Assembly: GCF_009766005.1 (NCBI RefSeq) | Contig: NZ_LMUK01000021.1 | Location: 64,003-105,355, forward strand | Origin: Bradyrhizobium sp. S69 | GTDB taxonomy: Bacteria; Pseudomonadota; Alphaproteobacteria; Rhizobiales; Xanthobacteraceae | Direction: 5' to 3' | DNA length: 41,353 nucleotides | In this document: one piece after another, positions 10,105 to 17,499 of the stretch | How the letters are laid out: the number at the start of each line of letters is the position of its first letter | Position numbering within the stretch: position 1 is the stretch's first letter | The notes under the pieces: model-generated | Databases searched by the model: none | What the model was told of the DNA's origin: nothing | What the model saw: the letters and a program-made list of their open reading frames with translations, nothing else | Translations under genes and position numbers: made by a program

Positions 10105-10205
10105 AGCCTTTTTCGGTTCTGATGGAATCAGAACCGGGCTCTAGACTCTTGTTTTGACGCGCTTTCTTGACGCGAACCGGTGTCCACTTCGCTCGAAAAC
10201 GCTCT
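10100..10205. repeat. Intergenic palindromic repeat, possible bidirectional terminator
   Basis: The two-part hairpin has an outer stem TCTAGAGCC/GGCTCTAGA (10100-10108 with 10137-10145), a TTTTT bulge on the left arm and a perfect inner stem CGGTTCTGAT/ATCAGAACCG (10114-10123 with 10127-10136) with a GGA loop. It continues into a conserved tail with GACGCGAACCGGTGTCC to 10205. I recognise this as a dispersed Bradyrhizobiaceae intergenic repeat, from memory and not from a search. It overlaps the merR stop and separates two convergent genes. Confidence 0.7.
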
Positions 10206-10226
10206 AAGTGCTTCGCAAAGCTGTCG

Positions 10227-10640
10227 TTATGTAGGAAGTCGCGGTGGCTTCAGCACGCGCTCGACAAGGGCGGTGTCCATATATTCCGTCAGCTCGCGCA
10301 ATTGTCCGTCCGCCAACCGCATGACCATGCAATAGGTGTTGGCGTAGCGTTCGCCGGAGACGGTGGTGGCGTCGCCATGACATTCGACCACGACATGGTC
10401 GCCGTCGGCCAGGATACGCGTGGGCGTGATGTGCGTTGGCGCGACGAACTGCTCGTACAGCGGCTTGAGCAGCCGCTCGCGCACGTCGCGTTTGCCGACA
10501 TATTCGCCGGACCATGCGGTTGACCCGATGATTCGCCAGACGAAGTCGTCGGCCATGGCTGCGATGAAGGGCGCGGGGTCGAGGCGCGACCGCGCTTCCA
10601 TGATGGTCTGGACGAGTATCTTGTTATCTGCGGTGCTCAT
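10227..10640 (-). CDS. SnoaL-like / NTF2-fold protein
   Basis: A 137-aa protein with the compact cone fold of the SnoaL/ketosteroid-isomerase-like family. The pattern is an N-terminal helix (EARSRLDPAPFIAAMADDFVWRI), W and G residues around STAWSGEYVGKRDVRERL, then beta strands with HVVVECHGDATTVSGERYANTYCMVMRL. Members include isomerases, cyclases, limonene-epoxide-hydrolase-like enzymes and proteins with no catalytic role; the substrate here cannot be deduced. The start has a strong AAGGAG ribosome site. Expression is probably under the neighbouring MerR regulator through the promoter at 10670-10700. It is convergent with merR. Confidence 0.85.
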   Translation of the reverse strand: MSTADNKILVQTIMEARSRLDPAPFIAAMADDFVWRIIGSTAWSGEYVGKRDVRERLLKPLYEQFVAPTHITPTRILADGDHVVVECHGDATTVSGERYANTYCMVMRLADGQLRELTEYMDTALVERVLKPPRLPT

Positions 10641-10669
10641 GGCTGCTCCTTGGAAGAGGGACAGCCGGT

Positions 10670-10700
10670 CTTGTACGAACTAGAGTGCGCTCTAGGTCAA
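10670..10700 (-). promoter_or_regulatory. MerR-type promoter with 19-bp spacer and central dyad
   Basis: Read on the minus strand, TTGACC (10700-10695) is followed by a 19-bp spacer and then TACAAG (10675-10670). The spacer holds a perfect dyad, CTAGAG-N4-CTCTAG (10695-10680). An over-long 19-bp spacer with an operator dyad centred between -35 and -10 is the hallmark of MerR-family activated promoters. It lies 30 bp upstream of the SnoaL-like start, and a merR gene is the next gene along. Confidence 0.75.
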
Positions 10701-10719
10701 GCGCCTTTCTACCCGCACC

Positions 10720-12315
10720 TCACTCCACCCCGATCGTGGTCAGGTCCTGGAACCAGTGCTGGGCCTGCACGAACTTCTTGATTCTCGGCGAGAGCGCGTG
10801 CGGGTTGGTGTCGTGTACCACCCACACCAGCGCGGCGTCGTCCACGATCAGCGCATGGGCCTGGGCGATCAGATCGTCCTGTTTGGCGGGATCGAAGGTC
10901 TGCTTGGCCTCGTTGATCAGCGCATCCACTTTCGGATTGTTGTAGCCGCCCCAGTTGACGCCGACCGGCGCGATCTGATCGGAGGCGAAGAACCGGACGA
11001 TGGCGTAGAGCGGATCCGACGTCACATAGGCGATGTTGTTGGCGGTGATGCCGGCATTGCTTGGATCGGCGGCGCCTTTTCGCCACGCGGTGTACAGCGT
11101 CTCGAGTTCGACGACCTTGAAATCGATGTCGATGCCGATTTCCTTGAAGCTTTGCTGCAGGAATTCGTTCATCGGCAGCGACAGCATCTGCCCGGTGCCG
11201 CCTTGCGCGATGATAAAGGTCGCCTTGAGCGGCTTTTCCTTGGAATAGCCGGCTTGCTCGACCAGTTTTTTGGCTTCCGCCGGATCGTATGTGAGGTCGA
11301 AGGTCGGCTTGCCGAACCAGGGGCTCGACGGATCGACCTGGCCCTTGGCGGGTTTTGCCAACCCATTCATCAACGCGACCACGCCGTCGCGGTCGATCGC
11401 GAGGTTGAGTGCCTTGCGCAGCCGGATATCGGTCCAGGGCGAGCCCGGCAAAACGCTCAGGTGATAATTCCACACATGCGGCGTGATGTTGTCGACGATC
11501 CGCATGCCTGCGGATTTCAGTTGTGGCACCGCATCGGGCGCCGGCGTCTCGATCAGGTCGACCTGTCCCGCCAACAGCGCGTTGGTTCGCGTCAACGCTT
11601 CCGGCATCGGAATCAGGACGAGCTTGTCGACCTTCGGAATCCGCTTCTTGTCCCAGTAATCCGCATTCTTCGACAGTTCGGCCAGTTCATGCGGCACCAG
11701 TTTTGTCAGTTTGAACGGCCCGGTGCCGGAGGGATCGCTGGCGAACTTGTCCCAGTCTCGGCCTACCTTTTCATATTGCGCGGGGCTCGAAACCAGGAAC
11801 CACAGCATCTGATAAGGGAAGAACGAATCGATGGTCTTGGTGGTGATCTCGACGGTGAAGTCGTCGATCTTCGCGTAGCTTGCGACCGAGGGCAGGCGGG
11901 TCTTCACCTGCGCGCTCTGCCGCTTGTCGAATTGCGGGGCCTTGTCGTTCAGGACCTTGTCGAGATTCCAGATCACCGCATCGGCAGAAAAATCGCTGCC
12001 GTCATGGAATTTGACGTTGCGGCGCAGCGTGAAGCGCCATTTGGTCTTGTCGGTGTCGTCGACCTTCCATGCGGTGGCGAGCCCCGGCACCAGTTTGCCT
12101 GGCCGGTCCGACACGTCCATTTCCCAGGACACCAGCGGATCGTAAATGGTGTACCCGGTGAACTGATAGGCGCCCGCGCCGCGATCCGGCTGACCGGTCG
12201 TCAGCGGAATATCCGCCATCGAAATGCCGTAGCGGACGACGGACTCGGCATGCGCGGAAATGGCTGACAGAGCCACCGCCAGGACGGCGAGAAGCATCGA
12301 AATTCGAACGCGCAT
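10720..12315 (-). CDS. ABC transporter solute-binding protein, peptide/nickel family 5
   Basis: A 531-aa periplasmic binding protein of the SBP_bac_5 (DppA/OppA/NikA) family. A Sec signal peptide (MRVRISMLLAVLAVALSAISAHA) is followed by the family signature WRFTLRRNVKFHDGSDFSADAVIWNLDKV (~residues 93-120). Conserved C-lobe features include GSPWTDIRLRKALNLAIDRDGV and DDAALVWVVHDTNPHALSP. It is clearly a paralogue of the divergently encoded 12537-14201 protein (the N-termini share RxGIxxADIPxTxGQPDxG), yet has no permease or ATPase genes of its own. It may therefore dock on the importer across the promoter gap and widen its ligand range. GGAG precedes the ATG. A sigma-54-type motif at 12373-12388 points toward it. 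Confidence 0.93.
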   Translation of the reverse strand: MRVRISMLLAVLAVALSAISAHAESVVRYGISMADIPLTTGQPDRGAGAYQFTGYTIYDPLVSWEMDVSDRPGKLVPGLATAWKVDDTDKTKWRFTLRRNVKFHDGSDFSADAVIWNLDKVLNDKAPQFDKRQSAQVKTRLPSVASYAKIDDFTVEITTKTIDSFFPYQMLWFLVSSPAQYEKVGRDWDKFASDPSGTGPFKLTKLVPHELAELSKNADYWDKKRIPKVDKLVLIPMPEALTRTNALLAGQVDLIETPAPDAVPQLKSAGMRIVDNITPHVWNYHLSVLPGSPWTDIRLRKALNLAIDRDGVVALMNGLAKPAKGQVDPSSPWFGKPTFDLTYDPAEAKKLVEQAGYSKEKPLKATFIIAQGGTGQMLSLPMNEFLQQSFKEIGIDIDFKVVELETLYTAWRKGAADPSNAGITANNIAYVTSDPLYAIVRFFASDQIAPVGVNWGGYNNPKVDALINEAKQTFDPAKQDDLIAQAHALIVDDAALVWVVHDTNPHALSPRIKKFVQAQHWFQDLTTIGVE

Positions 12316-12372
12316 GCACTAAGCTCCATTGAACAGATACTGGGCGTATCCGGTATGCCACGTTCAAACTGT

Positions 12373-12388
12373 TGCAAGCTTGATGCCA
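12373..12388 (-). promoter_or_regulatory. Sigma-54 (-24/-12) promoter motif for leftward binding protein
   Basis: On the minus strand the motif reads TGGCATCAAGCTTGCA. It has the invariant GG (12387-12386), exactly ten bases, then GC (12375-12374). Against the RpoN consensus TGGCACG-N4-TTGCA only two positions in the -24 block differ. The start codon is about 60 bp downstream of the -12 element, leaving a leader of ~47 nt. Confidence 0.65.
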
Positions 12389-12471
12389 GATTAGGCACCC
12401 GCGTCCGTTCGTCACGCCAACGCGCAAGGATTTGCTCCATCAATCACAATTGGGCGAATGATTACCGCCAT

Positions 12472-12487
12472 TGGCACGCCCGTTGCA
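12472..12487 (+). promoter_or_regulatory. Perfect sigma-54 (-24/-12) promoter for the ABC-amidase operon
   Basis: TGGCACG-CCCG-TTGCA matches the RpoN consensus TGGCACG-N4-TTGCA at every defined position. GG (12473-12474) and GC (12485-12486) are separated by ten bases. The predicted start of transcription is near 12498, giving a ~39-nt leader with AAGGAAA before the ATG at 12537. About 83 bp separate it from the oppositely directed motif at 12373-12388. I could not pick out a convincing NtrC-type enhancer dyad. Confidence 0.85.
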
Positions 12488-12536
12488 TATGTTTGCATAA
12501 GAATTAGTCACCGAGAACGATAAGGAAATTCGATCG

Positions 12537-14201
12537 ATGCGTGCTGCAAGATTTGGAAAAAGCCGGGCCGCCGTGCTCGCCATGCTGGCGGTTACCGCCA
12601 TGGCAGCGCTGCCACGGAACGCCGGCGCTGAAACCATTCTGCGCATCGGGATGACCGCGGCCGATATTCCGCGCACGGTGGGCCAGCCCGATCAGGGTTT
12701 TGAGGGCAACCGCTTCACTGGCCTCACCATGTATGACGCGCTGACGATGTGGGATCTGTCATCCGCCGACAAAGCGAGCGCCCTCATTCCCGGCCTTGCG
12801 ACGGAATGGGCGGTCGACGCTACCGATAAGAAGAAATGGACGTTCAAGCTTCGTCCCGGTGTCACATTTCACGACGGCTCGCCGTTCAATGCGGACGCCG
12901 TGGTCTGGAACGTCGAAAAGGTTCTGAAGCAGGACGCGCCGCAATTCGATCCGAGCCAGGTCGGTCTGACCGCCTCGCGGATGCCGACATTGGCCTCGGC
13001 GCGCAAGATCGACGACATGACGGTGGAGTTGACCACCACCGAGCCGGACAGTTTCCTGCCGTTCAACCTCTCCAATCTGTTCATGGCAAGCCCGGCGAAA
13101 TGGCAGAAGTTGTTCGACGCGGCCCAGGGTGCGGATGCCAAGGCGAAATCGCAGGCCGCATGGACCGCCTTCTCGCGCGACGCATCGGGCACGGGTCCGT
13201 GGAAAATGTCGGCCTTCACGCCACGCGAACGGCTGGAGTTGGTCAAGAACGAGAATTACTGGAACAAGGCGCGCATTCCCAAGGTCGACAAGATGCTGCT
13301 GCTGCCGATGCCGGAGGCAAATGCCCGAACCGCGGCGTTGCTCTCCGGCCAGATCGACTGGGCCGAGGCGCCGGCGCCGGATGCGGTCGCCGAAATCAAG
13401 CAGCGTGGCTTTATCATCTATGCCAATGAGGAGCCGCACGTCTGGCCGTGGCAGTTCTCGCGGATCGAAGGCTCGCCATGGAATGACATCCGTGTTCGCA
13501 AGGCCGCCAATCTCTGCGTCGATCGCGATGGGCTGAAGGACGGCCTGCTCGCCGGCCTGATGGTGCCGGCGACCGGCACCTTCGAGCCGGGCCATCCGTG
13601 GCGCGGCAAGCCGACCTTTGAGATCAAATATGACAAGGCGGCGGCGCAGAAGCTGATGCAGGAAGCAGGCTTCGGCCCGAACAAGCATCTGTCGGTCAAG
13701 ATCCAGACCTCGGCTTCGGGCTCCGGGCAGATGATGCCCTTGCCGATGAACGAATATCTGCAGCAGGCGCTGGCGGAATGTTATTTCGATGTCCAGCTCG
13801 ACGTCATCGAATGGAATACGCTGCTCACCAACTGGCGCAAAGGCGCCAAGGATCAGTCGGCCAACGGCGCCAACGCCACCAACGTGACCTATGCGGCGAT
13901 GGATCCGTTCTTCGCGATGGTGCGCTTCCTGCAATCGGGGATGGCGCCGCCGCTGTCGAATAATTGGGGTTTCATCAATAACCCGAAATTCGACGAGCTG
14001 GTGACCAAGGCGCGTCAGACTTTCGATCCGGTCGCGCGCGATGCGCTACTGGCCGAACTGCATGCGGCGTCGGTCGACGATGCGGCGTTCCTTTATGTCG
14101 CCCACGACGTCGGCCCGCGCGCGCTGAGCCCGAAGATCAAAGGCTTTGTGCAGGCCAAGAGCTGGTTCGTCGATTTCTCGCCGGTATCGATGACGCCGTA
14201 G
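12537..14201 (+). CDS. ABC transporter solute-binding protein, peptide/nickel family 5 (operon head)
   Basis: A 554-aa periplasmic binding protein with a signal peptide (cleavage near MAALPRNAGA) and the SBP_bac_5 signature WTFKLRPGVTFHDGSPFNADAVVWNVEKV (~residues 101-129). It is paralogous to the divergent 10720-12315 protein, and both end with the same DDAAxxxVxHDxxPxALSPxIKxFVQAxxWFxD pattern. It heads the importer operon and should deliver the ligand to the permeases at 14373 and 15346. The ligand class is broad in this family (peptides, nickel chelates, opines, amides), and the amidase downstream suggests an amide-bearing small molecule. Transcription is predicted from the sigma-54 promoter at 12472. 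Confidence 0.93.
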   Translation: MRAARFGKSRAAVLAMLAVTAMAALPRNAGAETILRIGMTAADIPRTVGQPDQGFEGNRFTGLTMYDALTMWDLSSADKASALIPGLATEWAVDATDKKKWTFKLRPGVTFHDGSPFNADAVVWNVEKVLKQDAPQFDPSQVGLTASRMPTLASARKIDDMTVELTTTEPDSFLPFNLSNLFMASPAKWQKLFDAAQGADAKAKSQAAWTAFSRDASGTGPWKMSAFTPRERLELVKNENYWNKARIPKVDKMLLLPMPEANARTAALLSGQIDWAEAPAPDAVAEIKQRGFIIYANEEPHVWPWQFSRIEGSPWNDIRVRKAANLCVDRDGLKDGLLAGLMVPATGTFEPGHPWRGKPTFEIKYDKAAAQKLMQEAGFGPNKHLSVKIQTSASGSGQMMPLPMNEYLQQALAECYFDVQLDVIEWNTLLTNWRKGAKDQSANGANATNVTYAAMDPFFAMVRFLQSGMAPPLSNNWGFINNPKFDELVTKARQTFDPVARDALLAELHAASVDDAAFLYVAHDVGPRALSPKIKGFVQAKSWFVDFSPVSMTP

Positions 14202-14215
14202 GCGCTCCATCTCAC

Positions 14216-14305
14216 CGTCATGGCCGGGCTTGTCCCGGCCATCCACGTCTTTCCAGCTTAAGTTCAGCAAAGACGTGGATGCCCGGCACAAGGCCGGGCA
14301 TGACG
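14216..14305. repeat. Long inverted repeat between binding-protein and permease genes
   Basis: Bases 14216-14252 (starting CGTCATGGCCGGGCTTG) are largely complementary to 14269-14305 (ending GCCGGGCATGACG), forming a ~37-bp imperfect stem. This is a dispersed REP-like family in Bradyrhizobium, by recollection. Stem-loops after a binding-protein gene commonly protect its mRNA and raise its level over that of the permeases, as in malE-malF; that role is inferred here. Confidence 0.75.
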
Positions 14306-14372
14306 AACGAGGGATCTGTGAGATCAAGTATTGCTCGCGGGTGCGCCGCGAGCAACTAACCGAAGGTGATCC

Positions 14373-15326
14373 GTGCTCGTCTATGTTGCCAGGCGCATTG
14401 TCTATGTGATCCCGATCGTGCTCAGCGTGGCGCTGGTGTGCTTTATGCTGGTGCACATCACGCCCGGCGATCCGCTTGTGGCGATCCTGCCCGCTGACGC
14501 CTCGCAGGAACTCGCAAACCAGTTGCGCGCCGCTTACGGCTTCGATCGTCCGCTGCCGGTGCAGTTCGGGCTGTGGCTGTGGAGGGCGCTCAATGGCGAT
14601 CTCGGTCATTCCATTGCCACCGGACGTCCGGTGCTATCCGAGGTGATGCGCGCGGTCGGCAATACCGTGACGCTCGCAATTGCCGCGGCGATGATCGGGT
14701 TTTCGCTTGGATTGTTCTTCGGCCTGATCGCCGGTTATTTCCGCGATACCTGGATCGACAAGGTGGCGACCTCGATCGCGATCGCCGGCGTTTCGGTGCC
14801 GCATTACTGGCTCGGCATGGTGCTCGTGATCATCTTCTCGGTGGAGCTCAACTGGCTGCCGGCGGTTGGCGCCGGCCCCGGCGGCTCCAGCGCCTGGGGC
14901 TGGGATTGGGAGCACATCCGCTATCTGATCCTGCCCGCGATCACCACGTCGGTAATCCCGATGGGAATCATCACCCGCACCGTCCGCGCGCTGACCGGCG
15001 ATATATTGAGCCAGGATTTCGTCGAGGCCTTGCGCGCCAAGGGCCTGCACGAGACCCATGTTTTCCGTCACGTCATCAAGAATGCCGCGCCGACCGCGCT
15101 GGCGGTGATGGGCCTGCAATTGGGCTATATGCTGGGCGGCTCGATCCTGATCGAAACCGTGTTCTCCTGGCCGGGCTCGGGGTTGTTGCTCAATTCGGCG
15201 ATCTTCCAGCGCGATCTGCCGCTGCTGCAAGGCACGATCCTGGTGCTGGCGCTGTTTTTCGTCCTCCTCAATCTCATCGTCGACATCGTGCAGGCCTCGA
15301 TCGATCCACGGATCAAGCGGAGCTAA
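14373..15326 (+). CDS. ABC transporter permease, DppB/OppB type
   Basis: A 317-aa inner-membrane permease. An N-terminal helix (VARRIVYVIPIVLSVALVCFML) is followed by the periplasmic HITPGDPL motif typical of DppB proteins, five further membrane helices and the cytoplasmic coupling motif EALRAKGLHETHVFRHVIKNAAPT (EAA loop, ~residues 219-242) that contacts the ATPases. The start is GTG, preceded by GAAGGTG (14362-14368). Next in the operon is the DppC-type partner, 19 bp downstream. Length is normal for the family. Confidence 0.93.
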   Translation: MLVYVARRIVYVIPIVLSVALVCFMLVHITPGDPLVAILPADASQELANQLRAAYGFDRPLPVQFGLWLWRALNGDLGHSIATGRPVLSEVMRAVGNTVTLAIAAAMIGFSLGLFFGLIAGYFRDTWIDKVATSIAIAGVSVPHYWLGMVLVIIFSVELNWLPAVGAGPGGSSAWGWDWEHIRYLILPAITTSVIPMGIITRTVRALTGDILSQDFVEALRAKGLHETHVFRHVIKNAAPTALAVMGLQLGYMLGGSILIETVFSWPGSGLLLNSAIFQRDLPLLQGTILVLALFFVLLNLIVDIVQASIDPRIKRS

Positions 15327-15345
15327 GGCCGATGAGGATCAATCC

Positions 15346-16233
15346 ATGAGCGCGATCACAGACGCCGCATTGCAAGCCGCCCCCGCCGACAAGGCGCGTG
15401 GCTATTGGGCGACCGTCGGTCGCCGAATCAGGCGCGACAAGGTCAGCATGGCCTGCGCTTTCATCCTGGTCGCGATTTTTATCGCCGCCGTGCTGGCGCC
15501 CTGGCTCGGACTGGCGGACCCCTATCAGGGCTCGATGATCCGCAGGCTTCGTCATATCGGTACGCCGGGCTATCCGCTCGGCACCGACGAACTTGGCCGC
15601 GACATGCTGGCACGCCTGATCTATGGCGGACGGCTGTCGCTGGTGATCGGAATTCTTCCCGTGATCCTGGGCTTCCTGATCGGGACCTCGCTCGGCCTTG
15701 TCGCAGGTTACGTCGGCGGCAAGGTCAACACCGCGATCATGCGCACGGTGGACGTGTTCTACGCGTTTCCGTCGGTGCTGCTGGCGATCGCGATTTCGGG
15801 CGCGCTCGGCGCCGGCATCGTCAATTCCATCGTGTCGCTGACCATCGTCTTTGTGCCGCAGATCACCCGCGTTGCCGAAAGCGTCACCACCGGCGTACGC
15901 AACATGGATTTCGTCGAAGCCGCTCGCGCCTCCGGCGCCGGACCCTTCACCATCATGCGCGTGCACATGCTCGGCAATGTGCTGGGGTCGATCTTCGTCT
16001 ACGCCACCGGGCTGATCTCGGTGTCGATGATCCTGGCGGCGGGCCTGTCGTTCCTCGGCCTCGGCACCAAGCCACCGGAGCCGGAATGGGGCCTGATGCT
16101 CAATACGCTGCGCACCGCGATCTACGTCAATCCATGGGTCGCAGCGCTGCCCGGCGGCATGATCTTTGCGGTATCGATCTGCTTCAACCTGCTCAGCGAC
16201 GGCATGCGCAGCGCCATGGATATCCGGAACTGA
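15346..16233 (+). CDS. ABC transporter permease, DppC/OppC type
   Basis: A 295-aa partner permease. It has a cytoplasmic N-terminus, a first helix (VSMACAFILVAIFIAAVLAPWLG), the family motif HxxGTDELGRDMLARLIYGGRLSL (~residues 79-103) and the EAA loop EAARASGAGPFTIMRVHMLGN (~188-208). The C-terminal PGGMIFAVSICFNLLSDGMRSAMD is the usual end of DppC proteins. It forms a heterodimer channel with the 14373 protein, by family. The stop lies four bases before the next start. Confidence 0.93.
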   Translation: MSAITDAALQAAPADKARGYWATVGRRIRRDKVSMACAFILVAIFIAAVLAPWLGLADPYQGSMIRRLRHIGTPGYPLGTDELGRDMLARLIYGGRLSLVIGILPVILGFLIGTSLGLVAGYVGGKVNTAIMRTVDVFYAFPSVLLAIAISGALGAGIVNSIVSLTIVFVPQITRVAESVTTGVRNMDFVEAARASGAGPFTIMRVHMLGNVLGSIFVYATGLISVSMILAAGLSFLGLGTKPPEPEWGLMLNTLRTAIYVNPWVAALPGGMIFAVSICFNLLSDGMRSAMDIRN

Positions 16234-16237
16234 TGCG

Positions 16238-17305
16238 ATGAACCAACCCGACGCACCCACCGATATGCTGCCGCCGATCGAGGATGTCGGCGGCGCCGCG
16301 CAGCCGCTGTTGCAGGTCAACGGGCTGACCAAGCACTTTCCGGTGCGCGGCGATCTGTTCAGCGCGCGCAAGACGGTGCGCGCGGTCGACGACGTCTCGT
16401 TCTCCATCGCCAAGGGCGAGACCGTCGGAATCGTCGGTGAATCCGGCTGCGGCAAGTCGACCACCGCGCGGCTCTTGATGCACCTGATGCAGCGCGATTC
16501 CGGCGACATCATCTATGACGGCATGACGGTCGGGCGCGCATTGTCGCTGCGTGAGCTGCGCCGCGGCATGCAGATGGTGTTCCAGGATAGCTATGCCTCG
16601 CTCAATCCGCGCCTGACCATCGAGCAGTCGATCGCCTTCGGCCCCAAGGTCCACGGCATGGCGGATGCCCCGGCGCGTGCGCTGGCGCGCGAACTGCTCG
16701 GCAAGGTCGGCCTGCGGCCGGAAGTCTTTGCCAATCGTTATCCGCACGAGGTCTCGGGCGGCCAGCGTCAGCGCGTCAACATCGCCCGCGCGCTGGCGTT
16801 GTCGCCGCGCCTGGTGATCCTTGATGAAGCGGTCTCGGCGCTGGACAAGTCGGTCGAGGCACAGGTGCTTAATTTGCTGGTCGATCTCAAGCGCGAGTTC
16901 GGGCTGACGTATTTGTTCATCAGCCACGACCTCAACGTCGTGCGCTACATCTCGGACCGGGTGCTGGTGATGTATCTCGGCGAAGTCGTCGAGCTCGGCC
17001 CGGTCGATCGGGTGTGGGACGCGCCGGCGCATCCGTATACGCGGGCGTTGCTGGCGGCGATGCCGTCATCCGATCCCGACCACCGCACCGAAACGCCGCC
17101 GATCTCCGGCGATCCGCCCAATCCGATCGACCCGCCGTCGGGTTGCAGGTTTCACACCCGTTGTCCATTTGCGGAGCCGCTCTGCGCAAATGCCACACCA
17201 AAACTGACGGCACTCGATACAATGGGTCATCAGGCGGCGTGCTACATGGCGATTCCCGGTTCGGGGCATAGCCGCGCGCCGGCACAAGGAGCAAACGCTA
17301 TATGA
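16238..17305 (+). CDS. ABC transporter ATPase, DppF/OppF type
   Basis: A 355-aa cytoplasmic ATPase. The Walker A motif is GESGCGKSTT, the Q-loop is in MVFQDSYASLNPR, the ABC signature is SGGQRQRV, Walker B is LVILDEAVSALD and the switch His is in FISHDLNVVRYI. After ~residue 250 it carries the oligopeptide-transporter C-terminal domain with the CRFHTRCPFAEPLC cluster (four Cys-type spacing seen in iron-sulfur or metal-binding DppD/F tails). I set the start at the ATG at 16238, four bases after the permease stop, not the upstream in-frame ATG at 16166 that would overlap it. It shares an ATGA overlap with the DUF4089 gene. Confidence 0.93.
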   Translation: MNQPDAPTDMLPPIEDVGGAAQPLLQVNGLTKHFPVRGDLFSARKTVRAVDDVSFSIAKGETVGIVGESGCGKSTTARLLMHLMQRDSGDIIYDGMTVGRALSLRELRRGMQMVFQDSYASLNPRLTIEQSIAFGPKVHGMADAPARALARELLGKVGLRPEVFANRYPHEVSGGQRQRVNIARALALSPRLVILDEAVSALDKSVEAQVLNLLVDLKREFGLTYLFISHDLNVVRYISDRVLVMYLGEVVELGPVDRVWDAPAHPYTRALLAAMPSSDPDHRTETPPISGDPPNPIDPPSGCRFHTRCPFAEPLCANATPKLTALDTMGHQAACYMAIPGSGHSRAPAQGANAI

Positions 17306-17499
17306 CAAGACCCAGTGCAAAAGAGATCAAGGTGATCGCAGAGGTCGCGGGCCTGCCCGTGACCGCCGAGACCGCCGAACGTATCGGCAATTCGATCGGC
17401 CCGTCCTTTGACGGCTTTGCAGCGATAGCCGGCACGCTGCCGTTCGATCTGGAGCCCGCGAGCTTTGTTCTGGCGCAGACCGCAAAGGTTTCGAAATGA
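17302..17499 (+). CDS. Small DUF4089 protein, AtzG-like amidase partner
   Basis: A 65-aa protein made of a helix-rich segment (KEIKVIAEVAGLPVTAETAERIGNSIG, then PSFDGFAAIAGTLPFDLEPASF). The pattern matches DUF4089, the family of AtzG, a small GatC-like subunit that stabilises the 1-carboxybiuret hydrolase AtzE. It is translationally coupled on both sides by ATGA overlaps, and the partner amidase follows immediately, the same order as atzG-atzE. I infer that it forms a complex with the 17496 protein and wraps around it as GatC does around GatA. Its substrate specificity is not deducible. Confidence 0.8.
   Translation: MTRPSAKEIKVIAEVAGLPVTAETAERIGNSIGPSFDGFAAIAGTLPFDLEPASFVLAQTAKVSK

Noticed and set aside
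10756..12267. A 503-codon plus-strand frame opposite the leftward binding protein
   Set aside because: The minus-strand frame has a signal peptide and full SBP_bac_5 signatures; the opposite frame has no recognisable motif and is a shadow.
12389..12471. NtrC-type enhancer site between the two sigma-54 motifs
   Set aside because: No TGCACC-N5-GGTGCA-like dyad could be picked out by eye; an activator site may lie elsewhere or be degenerate.
12759..13934. A 391-codon minus-strand frame opposite the second binding protein
   Set aside because: It is a shadow of a clear family member and has Arg/His-rich sequence without domains.
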